From assembly GCA_903893925.1 (NCBI GenBank), contig CAITOC010000022.1, positions 1-45,376 of the forward strand: a stretch of DNA of 45,376 bases, read 5' to 3'. Origin of the DNA: Candidatus Moraniibacteriota bacterium. GTDB lineage: Bacteria > Patescibacteriota > Minisyncoccia > Moranbacterales > UBA1568. The notes beneath the pieces are model-generated. The model was given only the letters and a program-made list of their open reading frames with translations, ran no database searches and was not told the DNA's origin. A program made the translations under genes and the position numbers. Position 1 is the stretch's first letter. The number at the start of each line of letters is the position of its first letter. Of this stretch, positions 33,161 to 40,397 are shown one piece after another.

Positions 33161-33250
33161 GAGTCGATCCTTAGTAAGTCACGCACACACCAGTTTCACC
33201 CAAAGGGTGACCAGCCTCTGGCTGGCAATCCTGGTCAACGGCTCAAGGAA
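33161..33250 (+). pseudogene. Decayed tRNA-Thr(GGU) 3' half with palindrome in its T loop
   Basis: 33226-33250 repeats 33136-33160 exactly (25 bp, T loop through acceptor and 3' flank). Upstream of it, CCTTAGTAAG and CACCAGTT match the anticodon arm and T-stem of the intact tRNA. Between CCAGTT and CAATCC sit two palindromes, TCACCC-AAA-GGGTGA and CCAGCC-TCT-GGCTGG. The simplest reading is a partial tRNA duplicate whose T loop received a palindromic element. Confidence 0.6.
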
Positions 33251-33282
33251 AACATATCTTTCGCTCGATAAGGATCGTCGGG

Positions 33283-33311
33283 TTGACGGATTCGGTATTT
33301 TTCCGTACACT
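33283..33311 (+). promoter_or_regulatory. rpmG promoter
   Basis: TTGACG (33283-33288), 17 bp, TACACT (33306-33311). Confidence 0.75.
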
Positions 33312-33336
33312 GAAGCAGTTATATTTTTGAACGACT

Positions 33337-33498
33337 ATGGGAAAGATCAAGGACAACATGGCGAAGATGAAGTGCTCGGAATGCAAGCGCATCACGGTTT
33401 ACACGAAGCGGAACAAGAAGAAGGTGAAAGAGAAGCTCTCTCTCAGCAAATATTGTCCGTTCTGCCGGAAGCACACGCCGCACAATGAAAGTAAGTAG
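33337..33498 (+). CDS. rpmG: Ribosomal protein bL33
   Basis: A 53-residue large-subunit protein of the zinc-binding type: Cys13 and Cys16 (CSEC) and Cys40 and Cys43 (CPFC). The rest is Lys-rich and reads KRITVYTKRNKKKVKEKL, as in the family. It lies within the tRNA cluster and has its own promoter. secE and nusG, common partners, do not follow. Confidence 0.93.
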   Translation: MGKIKDNMAKMKCSECKRITVYTKRNKKKVKEKLSLSKYCPFCRKHTPHNESK

Positions 33499-33608
33499 GC
33501 GGTTCAGGGAACAGTATGCAGATAACAGATAACAGGGTTCGGGATCTCGTATCAATCGGTTCCCCTTGTTGACTGTTATCTGTTTCCTGTTGACTGTTTA
33601 ATAGTTTC
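33499..33608. other. Spacer with inverted repeat
   Basis: CAGATAACAG near 33521-33530 and CTGTTATCTG near 33577-33586 form a perfect 10-bp inverted repeat, accompanied by short direct repeats (AGATAACAG, TGTTGACTGTT). No gene is seen. Confidence 0.5.
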
Positions 33609-33684
33609 GGGGGTGTCGTATAGTGGCAGTACACCGCTCTCCAACCCAGCCCTTCGCGAAGGACTGGGCGATTCCTACCTTTGG
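33609..33684 (+). pseudogene. Broken copy of tRNA-Trp
   Basis: The first 36 bases (acceptor, D arm, anticodon loop with CTCCAA) match the intact tRNA-Trp at 33942 with three differences. The anticodon stem cannot close; the sequence then runs into a hairpin CCCAGCCC-TTCGCGAA-GGACTGGG and a T-arm remnant GATTCCTACC. It cannot fold as a functional tRNA. Confidence 0.75.
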
Positions 33685-33685
33685 T

Positions 33686-33934
33686 ATGTATTACATATAT
33701 ATTTTGAAGAGTGAGCAGGACGACGGATATTATATCGGGAGTTCAGGGGATCTGAAAAGAAGAAAGGCGGAGCATGACCGCGGTTTGGTCAATGCCACAT
33801 GTTACAGAAGACCGCTCACGTTGATTTATTATGAGGCGTATAGTACAAAGGATAGAGCACAAGAGCGGGAAAGGAAGCTGAAGGATTTCGGCTCCGCGTA
33901 TAAGGGGCTATTGAAACGGCTGGGCGAGTGTTGA
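33686..33934 (+). CDS. Small GIY-YIG nuclease-domain protein
   Basis: An 82-residue single-domain GIY-YIG protein: MYYIYILKSEQDDGYYIGSS holds the YIY...YIG signature, followed by DLKRRKAEHDRG with the catalytic-type Arg, and a C-terminal basic helix (ERERKLKDFGSAYKGLLKRL). Small stand-alone GIY-YIG (YhbQ/UvrC-N type) proteins are DNA nucleases or nuclease relatives, often of unknown role. The gene lies exactly between a broken and an intact tRNA-Trp; CTGGGCGA occurs just before it and at its 3' end. That placement suggests a tRNA-targeting selfish or repair-linked gene (inference). The ATG at 33686 begins the conserved domain. Confidence 0.88.
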   Translation: MYYIYILKSEQDDGYYIGSSGDLKRRKAEHDRGLVNATCYRRPLTLIYYEAYSTKDRAQERERKLKDFGSAYKGLLKRLGEC

Positions 33935-33941
33935 AGGATGA

Positions 33942-34012
33942 GGGGGTGTCGTATAGTGGTAGTACAACGGTCTCCAAAACCGTTTGTGTAGGTTCGATTC
34001 CTACCGCCCCTG
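33942..34012 (+). tRNA. tRNA-Trp (anticodon CCA)
   Basis: Acceptor GGGGGTG/CGCCCCT with two G-U pairs, D stem GTA/TAC, anticodon stem ACGGT/ACCGT with loop CTCCAAA, T arm GTAGG-TTCGATT-CCTAC, discriminator G as expected for Trp. CCA is not encoded. Confidence 0.95.
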
Positions 34013-34040
34013 CTGGAAAACAAAATTGACGGCGTAGTAT

Positions 34041-34112
34041 GGCCCTATCGTCTAGCGGTTAGGACACCACCCTCTCACGGTGGGGACAGGAGTTCGATTC
34101 TCCTTAGGGTCA
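34041..34112 (+). tRNA. tRNA-Glu (anticodon CUC)
   Basis: Acceptor GGCCCTA/TAGGGTC, anticodon stem CCACC/GGTGG with loop CTCTCAC, T arm GGAGTTCGATTCTCC, discriminator A. CCA is not encoded. It lies 28 bp after tRNA-Trp and is followed by a terminator. Confidence 0.95.
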
Positions 34113-34122
34113 CAGAGGAAAG

Positions 34123-34156
34123 CGGTCCCGGCATCATGTCGGGGCCGTTTTTTTTT
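34123..34156 (+). terminator. Terminator of tRNA-Trp/tRNA-Glu unit
   Basis: CGGTCCCG pairs with CGGGGCCG (one G-U pair) around a 9-nt loop, followed by nine T. Confidence 0.88.
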
Positions 34157-34237
34157 GACTGGTTCGTCGGTATGTGATGATATGGAATCATAATCGTGCC
34201 TTTACATCGTTGAACCCGCTCTTTTTAGAGCTTGATC

Positions 34238-34486
34238 ATGGAGGATATTATCACGGGAAAAACAAAGGAGTTCAAGCCGGTATATGATGCGGAAGCGTTT
34301 CGGAAAAAACTGAAGAAACGAGGAAAATTAATTACTTTGGATAGGCCGGAAGATGCCGCTGTCGTGATACTGATGAACAAATCATTGAAAAAATCCCACG
34401 ACGACTTTGAGGAAAAGATGGCTCGTTCAGGTAACGTACGTCATGTTCGTTCACATTGGTCCGGAAAAACCTATGGGAGAAGATGA
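34238..34486 (+). CDS. Small basic protein, unknown
   Basis: An 82-residue Lys/Arg-rich soluble protein, MEDIITGKTKEFKPVYDAEA at the start and SHWSGKTYGRR at the end. No domain is recognised and no membrane helix is present. The ATG at 34238 was preferred over a TTG at 34232. It sits between two terminators, so it is probably its own unit; no clear promoter was found. It could be a nucleic-acid-binding or toxin/antitoxin-like protein, but nothing in the sequence decides this. Confidence 0.55.
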   Translation: MEDIITGKTKEFKPVYDAEAFRKKLKKRGKLITLDRPEDAAVVILMNKSLKKSHDDFEEKMARSGNVRHVRSHWSGKTYGRR

Positions 34487-34543
34487 TTCGAAAGAACGTA
34501 TGATTGACGTGGCAATCGGTTTTTTGAGTGCGGGATATTCCCG

Positions 34544-34583
34544 AAGCGGTGACATGCCGAAATGTATGCACCGCTTTTTTTAT
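34544..34583 (+). terminator. Terminator after small basic protein gene
   Basis: AGCGGTG pairs with CACCGCT, an inner ACAT pairs with ATGT, and a T-run (T7 then ATTT) follows. Confidence 0.82.
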
Positions 34584-34670
34584 TTGCTAAGAGTGCCCAT
34601 TCATGCCGTTTGTTTTTCCTTCCCGAAAATGATACCCTGAGAGGGTTATCAACCACGCATATCAGGGCGT

Positions 34671-35381
34671 ATGGCAACCCTCATTTTCGACATCGAGACG
34701 GTCGGGGAGGACTTCGAAACGCTCGACGAGACGACTCAGTCGTCTTTGACGAGATGGATCCGGCGCGAGGCGTCGGATGAGGGGGAATACGAGGCGTCGC
34801 TCAAGGACCTCAAGGAAGAGCTCGGGTTTTCGCCTTTGACCGGGCAGATCGTCGCAATCGGTGTTCTCGATGCGGAGCGCGACAAGGGTGCGGTCTATTT
34901 CCAATCACCCGGAAGCGAAGGTGATGCGTTTGAGGAAGGCGATTTCAAATTCGAGGCGATGTCGGAGCGTGATCTCCTGGTGAAGTTTTGGGATATCGCA
35001 CAGAAGTACGACACCTTTGTCTCCTTCAATGGCCGGGCGTTCGATGCGCCGTTTCTTATGATTCGTTCGGCGATCCACAAGATACGTCCGGGCAAGAACC
35101 TGGTTGCGAACCGGTACGTGAACTATCAGCCGGGCAATGCCAAACATATCGACCTTTTGGAACAGCTCTCGTTCTACGGCGCACTGCGACGCAAGGGGAG
35201 CTTACATTTGTGGACGCGCGCATTCGGCATCGAAAGTCCGAAAGCCGGCGGGATCTCGGGCGACGATGTGGGCGCATTGTTCCGGGATGGGAAATACGAG
35301 GACATCGCACGGTATAATTCCGGCGACCTTCGCGCGACACTCGCGCTCTATCGGAACTATACCGATTATCTGGCATTGTGA
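34671..35381 (+). CDS. DEDDy-type 3'-5' exonuclease
   Basis: A 236-residue stand-alone exonuclease domain like those of family-B DNA polymerases. The metal-binding residues are visible: Asp7 and Glu9 in FDIET (Exo I), Asp125 in FNGRAFDAPF (Exo II), and Tyr215 with Asp219 in YNSGD (Exo III, DEDDy form). Stand-alone members are annotated as predicted 3'-5' exonucleases and may act in repair or RNA processing. Its stop codon is 1 bp before the polyprenyl synthase start, so the two are co-transcribed. Confidence 0.9.
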   Translation: MATLIFDIETVGEDFETLDETTQSSLTRWIRREASDEGEYEASLKDLKEELGFSPLTGQIVAIGVLDAERDKGAVYFQSPGSEGDAFEEGDFKFEAMSERDLLVKFWDIAQKYDTFVSFNGRAFDAPFLMIRSAIHKIRPGKNLVANRYVNYQPGNAKHIDLLEQLSFYGALRRKGSLHLWTRAFGIESPKAGGISGDDVGALFRDGKYEDIARYNSGDLRATLALYRNYTDYLAL

Positions 35382-35382
35382 T

Positions 35383-36492
35383 ATGAGCATGAATGAACCC
35401 GGTCTGCGCGAAGCGCTATTAACCGATACGAAAACGGGACTTGAGGCCTTTCGGAAACGCATCAACCCGATGCTCCGGGAGCACTTCGATACCGTCATCG
35501 CCGAAACAGCCGAAGAGGATGATCTGGTCGCGAACGCACTCGGCGAGGTTCGTGACACCATCCTTGCGGGCGGGAAGCGTCTGCGAGCCGCGCTCATGTG
35601 CGCCGGCTATTTTGCGGGAGGCGGGACGGACGAGGAGCGAATCCTCCGTACCTCGATGAGTGTCGAGCTCGTGCATGCGTTTCTCCTGGTGCACGACGAC
35701 GTGATCGATCGCGACGACCTCCGACACGGGCGGGAATCGCTTCATGCCCATTATGCGAGATTCGGGAAAACGGTCTTCCCGCGTGCCGAGGACGCCGGAC
35801 ACTTCGGCGACTCGATCGCCATCATCGTCGGAGATATGGTGGCGGCACTCGGGAATGATCTTATCTTTCGTTCCGGATTTCCTCATGAACACGTGTTCCG
35901 TGCACTGTCCGAATTGCAACGGATCGTTTCCTATACGGTAATCGGTCAGGCGATGGACCTTTCGTTCGAGTTTCGCCGCGGTATCAGTCGGGCCGACGTG
36001 CTTCGCATGTACGAATACAAGACGGCGAAGTACACGATCGAAGGGCCGCTCGTGCTCGGGGCGCTTTTGGCCGGGGCGGATGCCGAAGTCGTTGAAACTC
36101 TCAGTCGGTATGCCGTTCCGACGGGAATCGCGTTTCAAATCCGTGACGATATTCTCGGTGCATTTGGGACCGAAGAGAAACTCGGAAAACCGGTCGGTTC
36201 CGACATCGAGGAAGGGAAGCGGACCCTTCCGGTTCTCGAAGCGCTGGAGCGGTCCGGAAAGGCCGATCGGACCGAGTTGCGACGCATTCTCGCTGTCGGA
36301 ACGCTCGGGGACGGAGACCTGGATCGTTTCCGTTTCATCCTTCGGGAATCCGGGGCACTTGATTCATCTACGGATTCCATGATTCAATTGGTAGTGGAGG
36401 CAAAGCGGTCGATCGAATCGGCTCGTATTCCCGATGATGCGAGAAGGTTCCTTGTATCCGTCGCTGATTATATCTCCGAACGGACTTTTTGA
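35383..36492 (+). CDS. Polyprenyl diphosphate synthase (trans-type)
   Basis: Condenses isopentenyl diphosphate with an allylic diphosphate to build C15-C20 or longer chains. The 369 residues include GGKRLR (63-68), the first Asp-rich motif DDVID (105-109), and the second, DDILG (255-259), with a KxxGSDIEEGKRT segment. The residue just upstream of the first motif is a small or aliphatic one (LLVH), so product length cannot be judged safely. With uppS 8 bp downstream it likely supplies the allylic primer for undecaprenyl-type carrier lipid, which the cell-wall and glycosylation genes in this window need. The ATG at 35383 was chosen; 35389 is possible. Confidence 0.92.
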   Translation: MSMNEPGLREALLTDTKTGLEAFRKRINPMLREHFDTVIAETAEEDDLVANALGEVRDTILAGGKRLRAALMCAGYFAGGGTDEERILRTSMSVELVHAFLLVHDDVIDRDDLRHGRESLHAHYARFGKTVFPRAEDAGHFGDSIAIIVGDMVAALGNDLIFRSGFPHEHVFRALSELQRIVSYTVIGQAMDLSFEFRRGISRADVLRMYEYKTAKYTIEGPLVLGALLAGADAEVVETLSRYAVPTGIAFQIRDDILGAFGTEEKLGKPVGSDIEEGKRTLPVLEALERSGKADRTELRRILAVGTLGDGDLDRFRFILRESGALDSSTDSMIQLVVEAKRSIESARIPDDARRFLVSVADYISERTF

Positions 36493-36500
36493 TATCCGAT

Positions 36501-37214
36501 ATGACAGAGACTTCTTCCGCCATTCCGAATCATGTGGTCATCATCCCCGACGGGAACCGTCGGTGGGCGCGAAGTCGCGGGCTCGAACCCTGGAACGGAC
36601 ACGAGGCCGGTGCCAAGACCATGAAAGAACTCATCCAGGCGGCCCGCGACCTCGGTATTCGTGAGCTGTCGTTTTGGGGGTCTTCGCTCGACAACCTGAA
36701 AAAGCGTCCCTTGACTGAAAGCCGCGAGTTGTTGCGCATCTACTCCGAACAGTTCCGCGAGCTTTCCGAGAGCGAGGAGCTGGTCCGCGACCAAGTGCGG
36801 GTGAGAATCATCGGACGCTGGCGGGAACAGTTTCCTTCATCACTGACCGGACTCCTGACGGAGATTGAGGAAAAGACCAAGCATCATACTGGGCACTTCC
36901 TTAATTTCTTTCTCGCATACAGCGGTGTGGACGATATGTTGCAAGCGTTCCGTTCGGTGGCTGATGCTTCACTTCGAGCGAAAGACATTTCCGAGGAAAC
37001 ATTGAAAGGGATGCTCATGTCGCGCGATGTTTCGTCGGTGGATCTCATGGTACGGACCGGTGGGGACGCTCATTTGTCAGCAGGATTCCTTATGTGGGAG
37101 ACAGCGGACTCGCAACTCGTATTTTCCGAAAAGCTGTTTCCTGATTTCAATGCGGATGCGCTCCGTGAATCGATTGAAGAGTTTGGACGACGAGAACGAA
37201 GATACGGTAAATAA
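36501..37214 (+). CDS. uppS: Cis-prenyltransferase (undecaprenyl diphosphate synthase family)
   Basis: Builds the long cis-polyprenyl diphosphate that carries cell-wall and glycan precursors. In 237 residues it shows VVIIPDGNRRWAR with catalytic Asp17, and near the C-terminus DLMVRTGGDAHLSAGFLMWE, which holds the isopentenyl-diphosphate-binding Arg and Ser. Most bacterial enzymes have MDGNGRWA and RTSGE; the PDGNRRWA and RTGGD forms resemble archaeal-type enzymes. It follows the trans-prenyl synthase by 8 bp. The ATG at 36501 was preferred over a TTG at 36489. Confidence 0.93.
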   Translation: MTETSSAIPNHVVIIPDGNRRWARSRGLEPWNGHEAGAKTMKELIQAARDLGIRELSFWGSSLDNLKKRPLTESRELLRIYSEQFRELSESEELVRDQVRVRIIGRWREQFPSSLTGLLTEIEEKTKHHTGHFLNFFLAYSGVDDMLQAFRSVADASLRAKDISEETLKGMLMSRDVSSVDLMVRTGGDAHLSAGFLMWETADSQLVFSEKLFPDFNADALRESIEEFGRRERRYGK

Positions 37215-37310
37215 GGCATTTTTTGCAAATACTTCGTTTCTTTTCCGTCAAAAGACGTCCGAGCCGAACCTTTGCGGACACAAGAGCTCTCCTCTGTCCT
37301 GAACCGATGT

Positions 37311-37339
37311 TTGACAAAATCCGCAGACTCTCTTACAAT
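37311..37339 (+). promoter_or_regulatory. Promoter of infA ribosomal operon
   Basis: Perfect TTGACA (37311-37316), 17 bp, TACAAT (37334-37339). The predicted start is near 37346. Confidence 0.85.
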
Positions 37340-37345
37340 GGCCCT

Positions 37346-37473
37346 ACACAGAAAAAGCTTCTTCATGAGGCAAGGGGCGACGAGGAATATCATCAAGAAC
37401 TCGGAGCGGTCGCCCGGCGGAAGAGCTTTCTGTTTTTGCTTTGTTTTTTCGATCATAAAGAAAAAATCCCTCT
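37346..37473 (+). promoter_or_regulatory. infA leader with attenuator-like hairpin
   Basis: CAGAAAAAGCTTCTTC (from 37349) can pair with GGAAGAGCTTTCTG (ending near 37433), enclosing GGGCGAC/GTCGCCC. Directly after comes TTTTTGCTTTGTTTTTTCG. A large hairpin with a U-rich tail in front of the operon looks like a transcription attenuator. Confidence 0.6.
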
Positions 37474-37698
37474 ATGGGAAATACGAAAGACGTCATACGG
37501 ATGGAGGGCGTAGTCGCCGAATCTCTTCCGAGCGCGACCTTCAAGGTCAAGCTTGAGAATGGGCATGAGGTGCTCGGTCACATTTCCGGAAAGATGCGGG
37601 TTCACTACATCAGACTCCTGCCCGGTGACAAAGTCATCATCGAGCTTTCCCCGTACGATCTTTCGAAAGGACGGATCGTCCAGCGACTCCGTCAATAA
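37474..37698 (+). CDS. infA: Translation initiation factor IF-1
   Basis: A 74-residue OB-fold protein that occupies the ribosomal A site during initiation. It has [40 protein letters not shown] and the conserved C-terminal [13 protein letters not shown]. It opens the alpha-type operon. In many bacteria secY, adk and map lie just upstream; here uppS does, and infA has its own promoter. Confidence 0.97.
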   Translation: MGNTKDVIRMEGVVAESLPSATFKVKLENGHEVLGHISGKMRVHYIRLLPGDKVIIELSPYDLSKGRIVQRLRQ

Positions 37699-37724
37699 GT
37701 GAGTGACAGGCTATACCAAACGTT

Positions 37725-37838
37725 ATGAAAGTACGAGCATCGGTAAAAAAAATCTGCGCCCACTGCAAGATCGTCCGTCGTCAGGGCAAAGTATTCGTCA
37801 TCTGCACGAATCCGAAACATAAGCAACGGCAAGGGTGA
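37725..37838 (+). CDS. rpmJ: Ribosomal protein bL36
   Basis: A 37-residue zinc-binding large-subunit protein: [20 protein letters not shown] at the start, with zinc ligands Cys11, Cys14, Cys27 and His32. Spacing to infA is 26 bp. The 140-bp gap to rpsM is filled with GAAGC/GAAGCT-rich short repeats and carries no gene. Confidence 0.95.
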   Translation: MKVRASVKKICAHCKIVRRQGKVFVICTNPKHKQRQG

Positions 37839-37978
37839 TAGGGGTCAGCTTCAAAAGCTGCGAAGAGCTTCATAAGCTTCCACGAAACCGAAAGAACGGA
37901 TCAAGGAAAGAAGTTGAAGAAGCGAACGAAGCTGGCGAAGCCATAGAAGGAGCTAACGAAGCTAAATAAAGATCGAAT

Positions 37979-38368
37979 ATGGTACGAATCGCAGGCGTCA
38001 ACATCCCGGACGGAAAACGGATCGACGTATCCCTCACTTATATCTATGGCATCGGCCCGGCCTCGAGTCGCAAGATTCTCGACGAACTCGGGATTGACCG
38101 TTCCATCAGGACGAAGGACCTCTCTTCGGTCGACGCCAACCGGCTTCGCGAGGCGATTGAAAAGGAACATCGCGTCGAAGGCGAACTCCGCCATCAGGTG
38201 AAGATGAGTATCAAACGTCTGCGTGAGATCGGTTGCTACCGCGGCTCTCGCCATCAGAAGGGACTCCCGGCACGCGGTCAGCGGACCAAGACGAATACCC
38301 GGACCGTTCGTGGGAACGTCCGTCGGACGATGGGAAGTGGTCGTCGCAAGGATGCGGCCAAGACATAG
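37979..38368 (+). CDS. rpsM: Ribosomal protein uS13
   Basis: Small-subunit head protein that contacts tRNA and the 50S subunit. The 129 residues include MVRIAGVNIPDGKRIDVSLT at the start, YGIGPASSRKIL (helix-hairpin-helix), and the basic tail RHQKGLPARGQRTKTNTRT. It is in the standard position in the alpha operon. Confidence 0.97.
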   Translation: MVRIAGVNIPDGKRIDVSLTYIYGIGPASSRKILDELGIDRSIRTKDLSSVDANRLREAIEKEHRVEGELRHQVKMSIKRLREIGCYRGSRHQKGLPARGQRTKTNTRTVRGNVRRTMGSGRRKDAAKT

Positions 38369-38417
38369 GGCTCCTCTCGGACTGACGGCATAAACGACGA
38401 TTATCACCATCAAGGAT

Positions 38418-38879
38418 ATGGCAGACGAAGTACAGCAAGAAGACGTGACGGAAACCGGGACCACGGCAGACAATGCCGAGGGTGCGGTTGCGTCCGTCGA
38501 GACCGGCAAGAAAAAGAAGAAGGGCAAGAAGTCCGTCTTCCGCGGACGGGCGAGCATTCAGTGCACGTACAACAACACCATCGTCACGTTGACGGATCAG
38601 AACGGCGCCGTCCTGGCCTGGTCGAGCGCGGGTCATCTCGGGTTCAAGGGCGCGAAGAAATCGACTCCGTATGCCGCGACCCAAGTGGTCGCCGAAGTCA
38701 CCGAGAAGGTGAAGAAATTCGGCCTCTCGGAGCTTGATGTTTTCGTGAAAGGAGTCGGTAGTGGTCGTGAGGCTTCGGTCCGCGCACTTGCCAACAACGG
38801 GTTCGTCCTGCTTTCGATCAAGGATATCACCCCTCTCCCGCACAATGGTTGCCGTCCGCAGCGACCGCGCAGAATCTAA
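38418..38879 (+). CDS. rpsK: Ribosomal protein uS11
   Basis: Small-subunit platform protein near the mRNA exit. The conserved core begins around residue 44 (ASIQCTYNNTIVTLTDQNGA) and ends in PLPHNGCRPQRPRRI. The first 40 residues are an acidic then Lys-rich extension longer than in E. coli S11. It lies 49 bp after rpsM. Confidence 0.97.
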   Translation: MADEVQQEDVTETGTTADNAEGAVASVETGKKKKKGKKSVFRGRASIQCTYNNTIVTLTDQNGAVLAWSSAGHLGFKGAKKSTPYAATQVVAEVTEKVKKFGLSELDVFVKGVGSGREASVRALANNGFVLLSIKDITPLPHNGCRPQRPRRI

Positions 38880-38902
38880 TTACAGACAAGAAGCGAAACG
38901 AT

Positions 38903-39532
38903 ATGGCACGAATCATGGATAAATGCAGGCTCTGTCGCCGCGCTGGCGAGAAACTCTTCCTCAAAGGGGAGCGGTGTTTCTCACAGAAGTGCGCGATGGT
39001 CCGCCGACCGACCGCCCCGGGAGTGCACGGCGCCAAGCCGTCCCGTTCCGGAAGCGAATTCGGACGTCAGCTTGCCATGAAACAGAAGATCAAGCGCGTG
39101 TACGGTGTCATGGAACGTCAGTTCCGCTGTCACTTCGAGGACGCAAGTCGTCGCAAAGGTATCGTCGGAAACGAGCTCCTCGGACGTCTCGAACGACGTC
39201 TCGACAATACGGTCTATCGGCTCGGCTTCGCCCCATCGCGGGCACTCGCCCGCCAACTCGTCTCACACAGTTGTTTTTCGGTGAACGGTCGCCGGATGAA
39301 TATCCCGTCGTTTGAGGTGAGCCCCGGAGATGTGATCACCGTGAAGCCGGGTAAGCGTGAGAAGACGTATTTCAAGGATCTTTCCGAGAAACTTTCCGGA
39401 AAGAAAGATATCCCGAAATGGCTCGATATCGATGCGGTCAAGCTCGAGGGGAAAGTGGTTTCCTTGCCGGGCCGCGATGATGTCGAAGTGAATGTCGATC
39501 CCCAACTCGTCGTCGAGTATTACTCGAAGTAA
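38903..39532 (+). CDS. rpsD: Ribosomal protein uS4
   Basis: Primary 16S-binding assembly protein. In 209 residues it has a zinc-knuckle N-terminus (CRLCRRAGEKLFLKG, then CFSQKC, four cysteines), an S4 RNA-binding domain (RLDNTVYRLGFAPSRALARQ, HSCFSVNGRRMNIPS) and a normal C-terminus. The ATG at 38903 gives the expected MARIMDKCRLCRR; the frame is open 18 codons further upstream, inside rpsK. Confidence 0.97.
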   Translation: MARIMDKCRLCRRAGEKLFLKGERCFSQKCAMVRRPTAPGVHGAKPSRSGSEFGRQLAMKQKIKRVYGVMERQFRCHFEDASRRKGIVGNELLGRLERRLDNTVYRLGFAPSRALARQLVSHSCFSVNGRRMNIPSFEVSPGDVITVKPGKREKTYFKDLSEKLSGKKDIPKWLDIDAVKLEGKVVSLPGRDDVEVNVDPQLVVEYYSK

Positions 39533-39600
39533 CCCATAAGTAATCCGAAGGAGGATGTCCCGGCGCCGCCACGCGCCGCCGGAGCGTTCGGAGCAAACCT

Positions 39601-40374
39601 ATGATTCCGGTACCACAGAAACCCAAGGTCACCCAGATCGGTGACCATGTCGCGAAGTTCGAGATCCAGGGATGTTATCCCGGGTACGGTGCGACGCTCG
39701 GTAACGCGATTCGTCGCGTGCTTCTTTCCTCGCTCGAGGGGGCGGCTGCACAGTCGGTGAAGATCAAAGGTGTCTCGCATGAGTTCACCGCGATTCCTGG
39801 CGTGTTGGAAGATGCTGTTCAGATCCTCCTCAATCTCAAACAATTGCGCTTCCGTCTGCATGGCGACGAGACAGTCACGGTGACGCTCAAGGTCAAAGGC
39901 GAGTGTATAGCGACGGCCGGCGACATCAAAACCCCGTCCTCGGTCGAGATCGTGAATCCTGGCCAGCACATCGTCACGCTGACCGACAAGAAGGCAGAAT
40001 TCGAGATGGAACTTGAGATCGGTAAAGGTATCGGATATGTGCCGGTCGAGGTACGCGAAGTCGAGGAACGCGAGATCGGCAAGATCGCACTCGATGCGAT
40101 TTACACGCCGGTCCGTCGCGTGAACTACGAAATCGAGAACATGCGCATCGGCAAGCGGACGGACTATGACAAGGTCTCGATCGAGGTCGTGACAGACGGA
40201 AGCATCGCGCCGGAAGCGGCCTTCGCGAAGGCCGTCGATATCCTCGTCTCACAGTTTACGGCCATCCAAGACGAAACCCTCGCGGACATCGCGACCGAGG
40301 CTCCGAAGAAGGCCGTCAAGAAAACGATAAAGAAGAAAGAAAAGGAGGAAGTGAAGTCGGAAGTCGCGGAATAA
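39601..40374 (+). CDS. rpoA: RNA polymerase alpha subunit lacking the C-terminal domain
   Basis: Alpha dimer scaffold for RNA polymerase assembly. The N-terminal domain is complete: GYGATLGNAIRRVLLSSLEG (dimer and beta contact), GKGIGYVPVEVRE, and AFAKAVDILVSQF. The protein ends at 257 residues with a Lys/Glu tail (KKAVKKTIKKKEKEEVKSEV) where the alpha-CTD should follow a linker. rplQ starts 23 bp downstream, so no hidden CTD is encoded here. UP-element recognition and CTD-dependent activation would be missing (inference). Confidence 0.96.
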   Translation: MIPVPQKPKVTQIGDHVAKFEIQGCYPGYGATLGNAIRRVLLSSLEGAAAQSVKIKGVSHEFTAIPGVLEDAVQILLNLKQLRFRLHGDETVTVTLKVKGECIATAGDIKTPSSVEIVNPGQHIVTLTDKKAEFEMELEIGKGIGYVPVEVREVEEREIGKIALDAIYTPVRRVNYEIENMRIGKRTDYDKVSIEVVTDGSIAPEAAFAKAVDILVSQFTAIQDETLADIATEAPKKAVKKTIKKKEKEEVKSEVAE

Positions 40375-40397
40375 TCGGATCGTAGCGAGCCCTTCGT

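Noticed and set aside
32475-33250. A classical integrative genomic island in the tRNA cluster
   Set aside because: No integrase gene is present and the bounded segments are only about 65-135 bp.
33609-34012. Group I intron with homing endonuclease inside tRNA-Trp
   Set aside because: The downstream tRNA-Trp is complete by itself, and I see no intron core helices joining the broken 5' copy to a 3' exon.
39533-40397. Alpha-CTD lost only by a frameshift
   Set aside because: Only 23 bp separate the rpoA stop from rplQ, so no CTD sequence exists in any frame.
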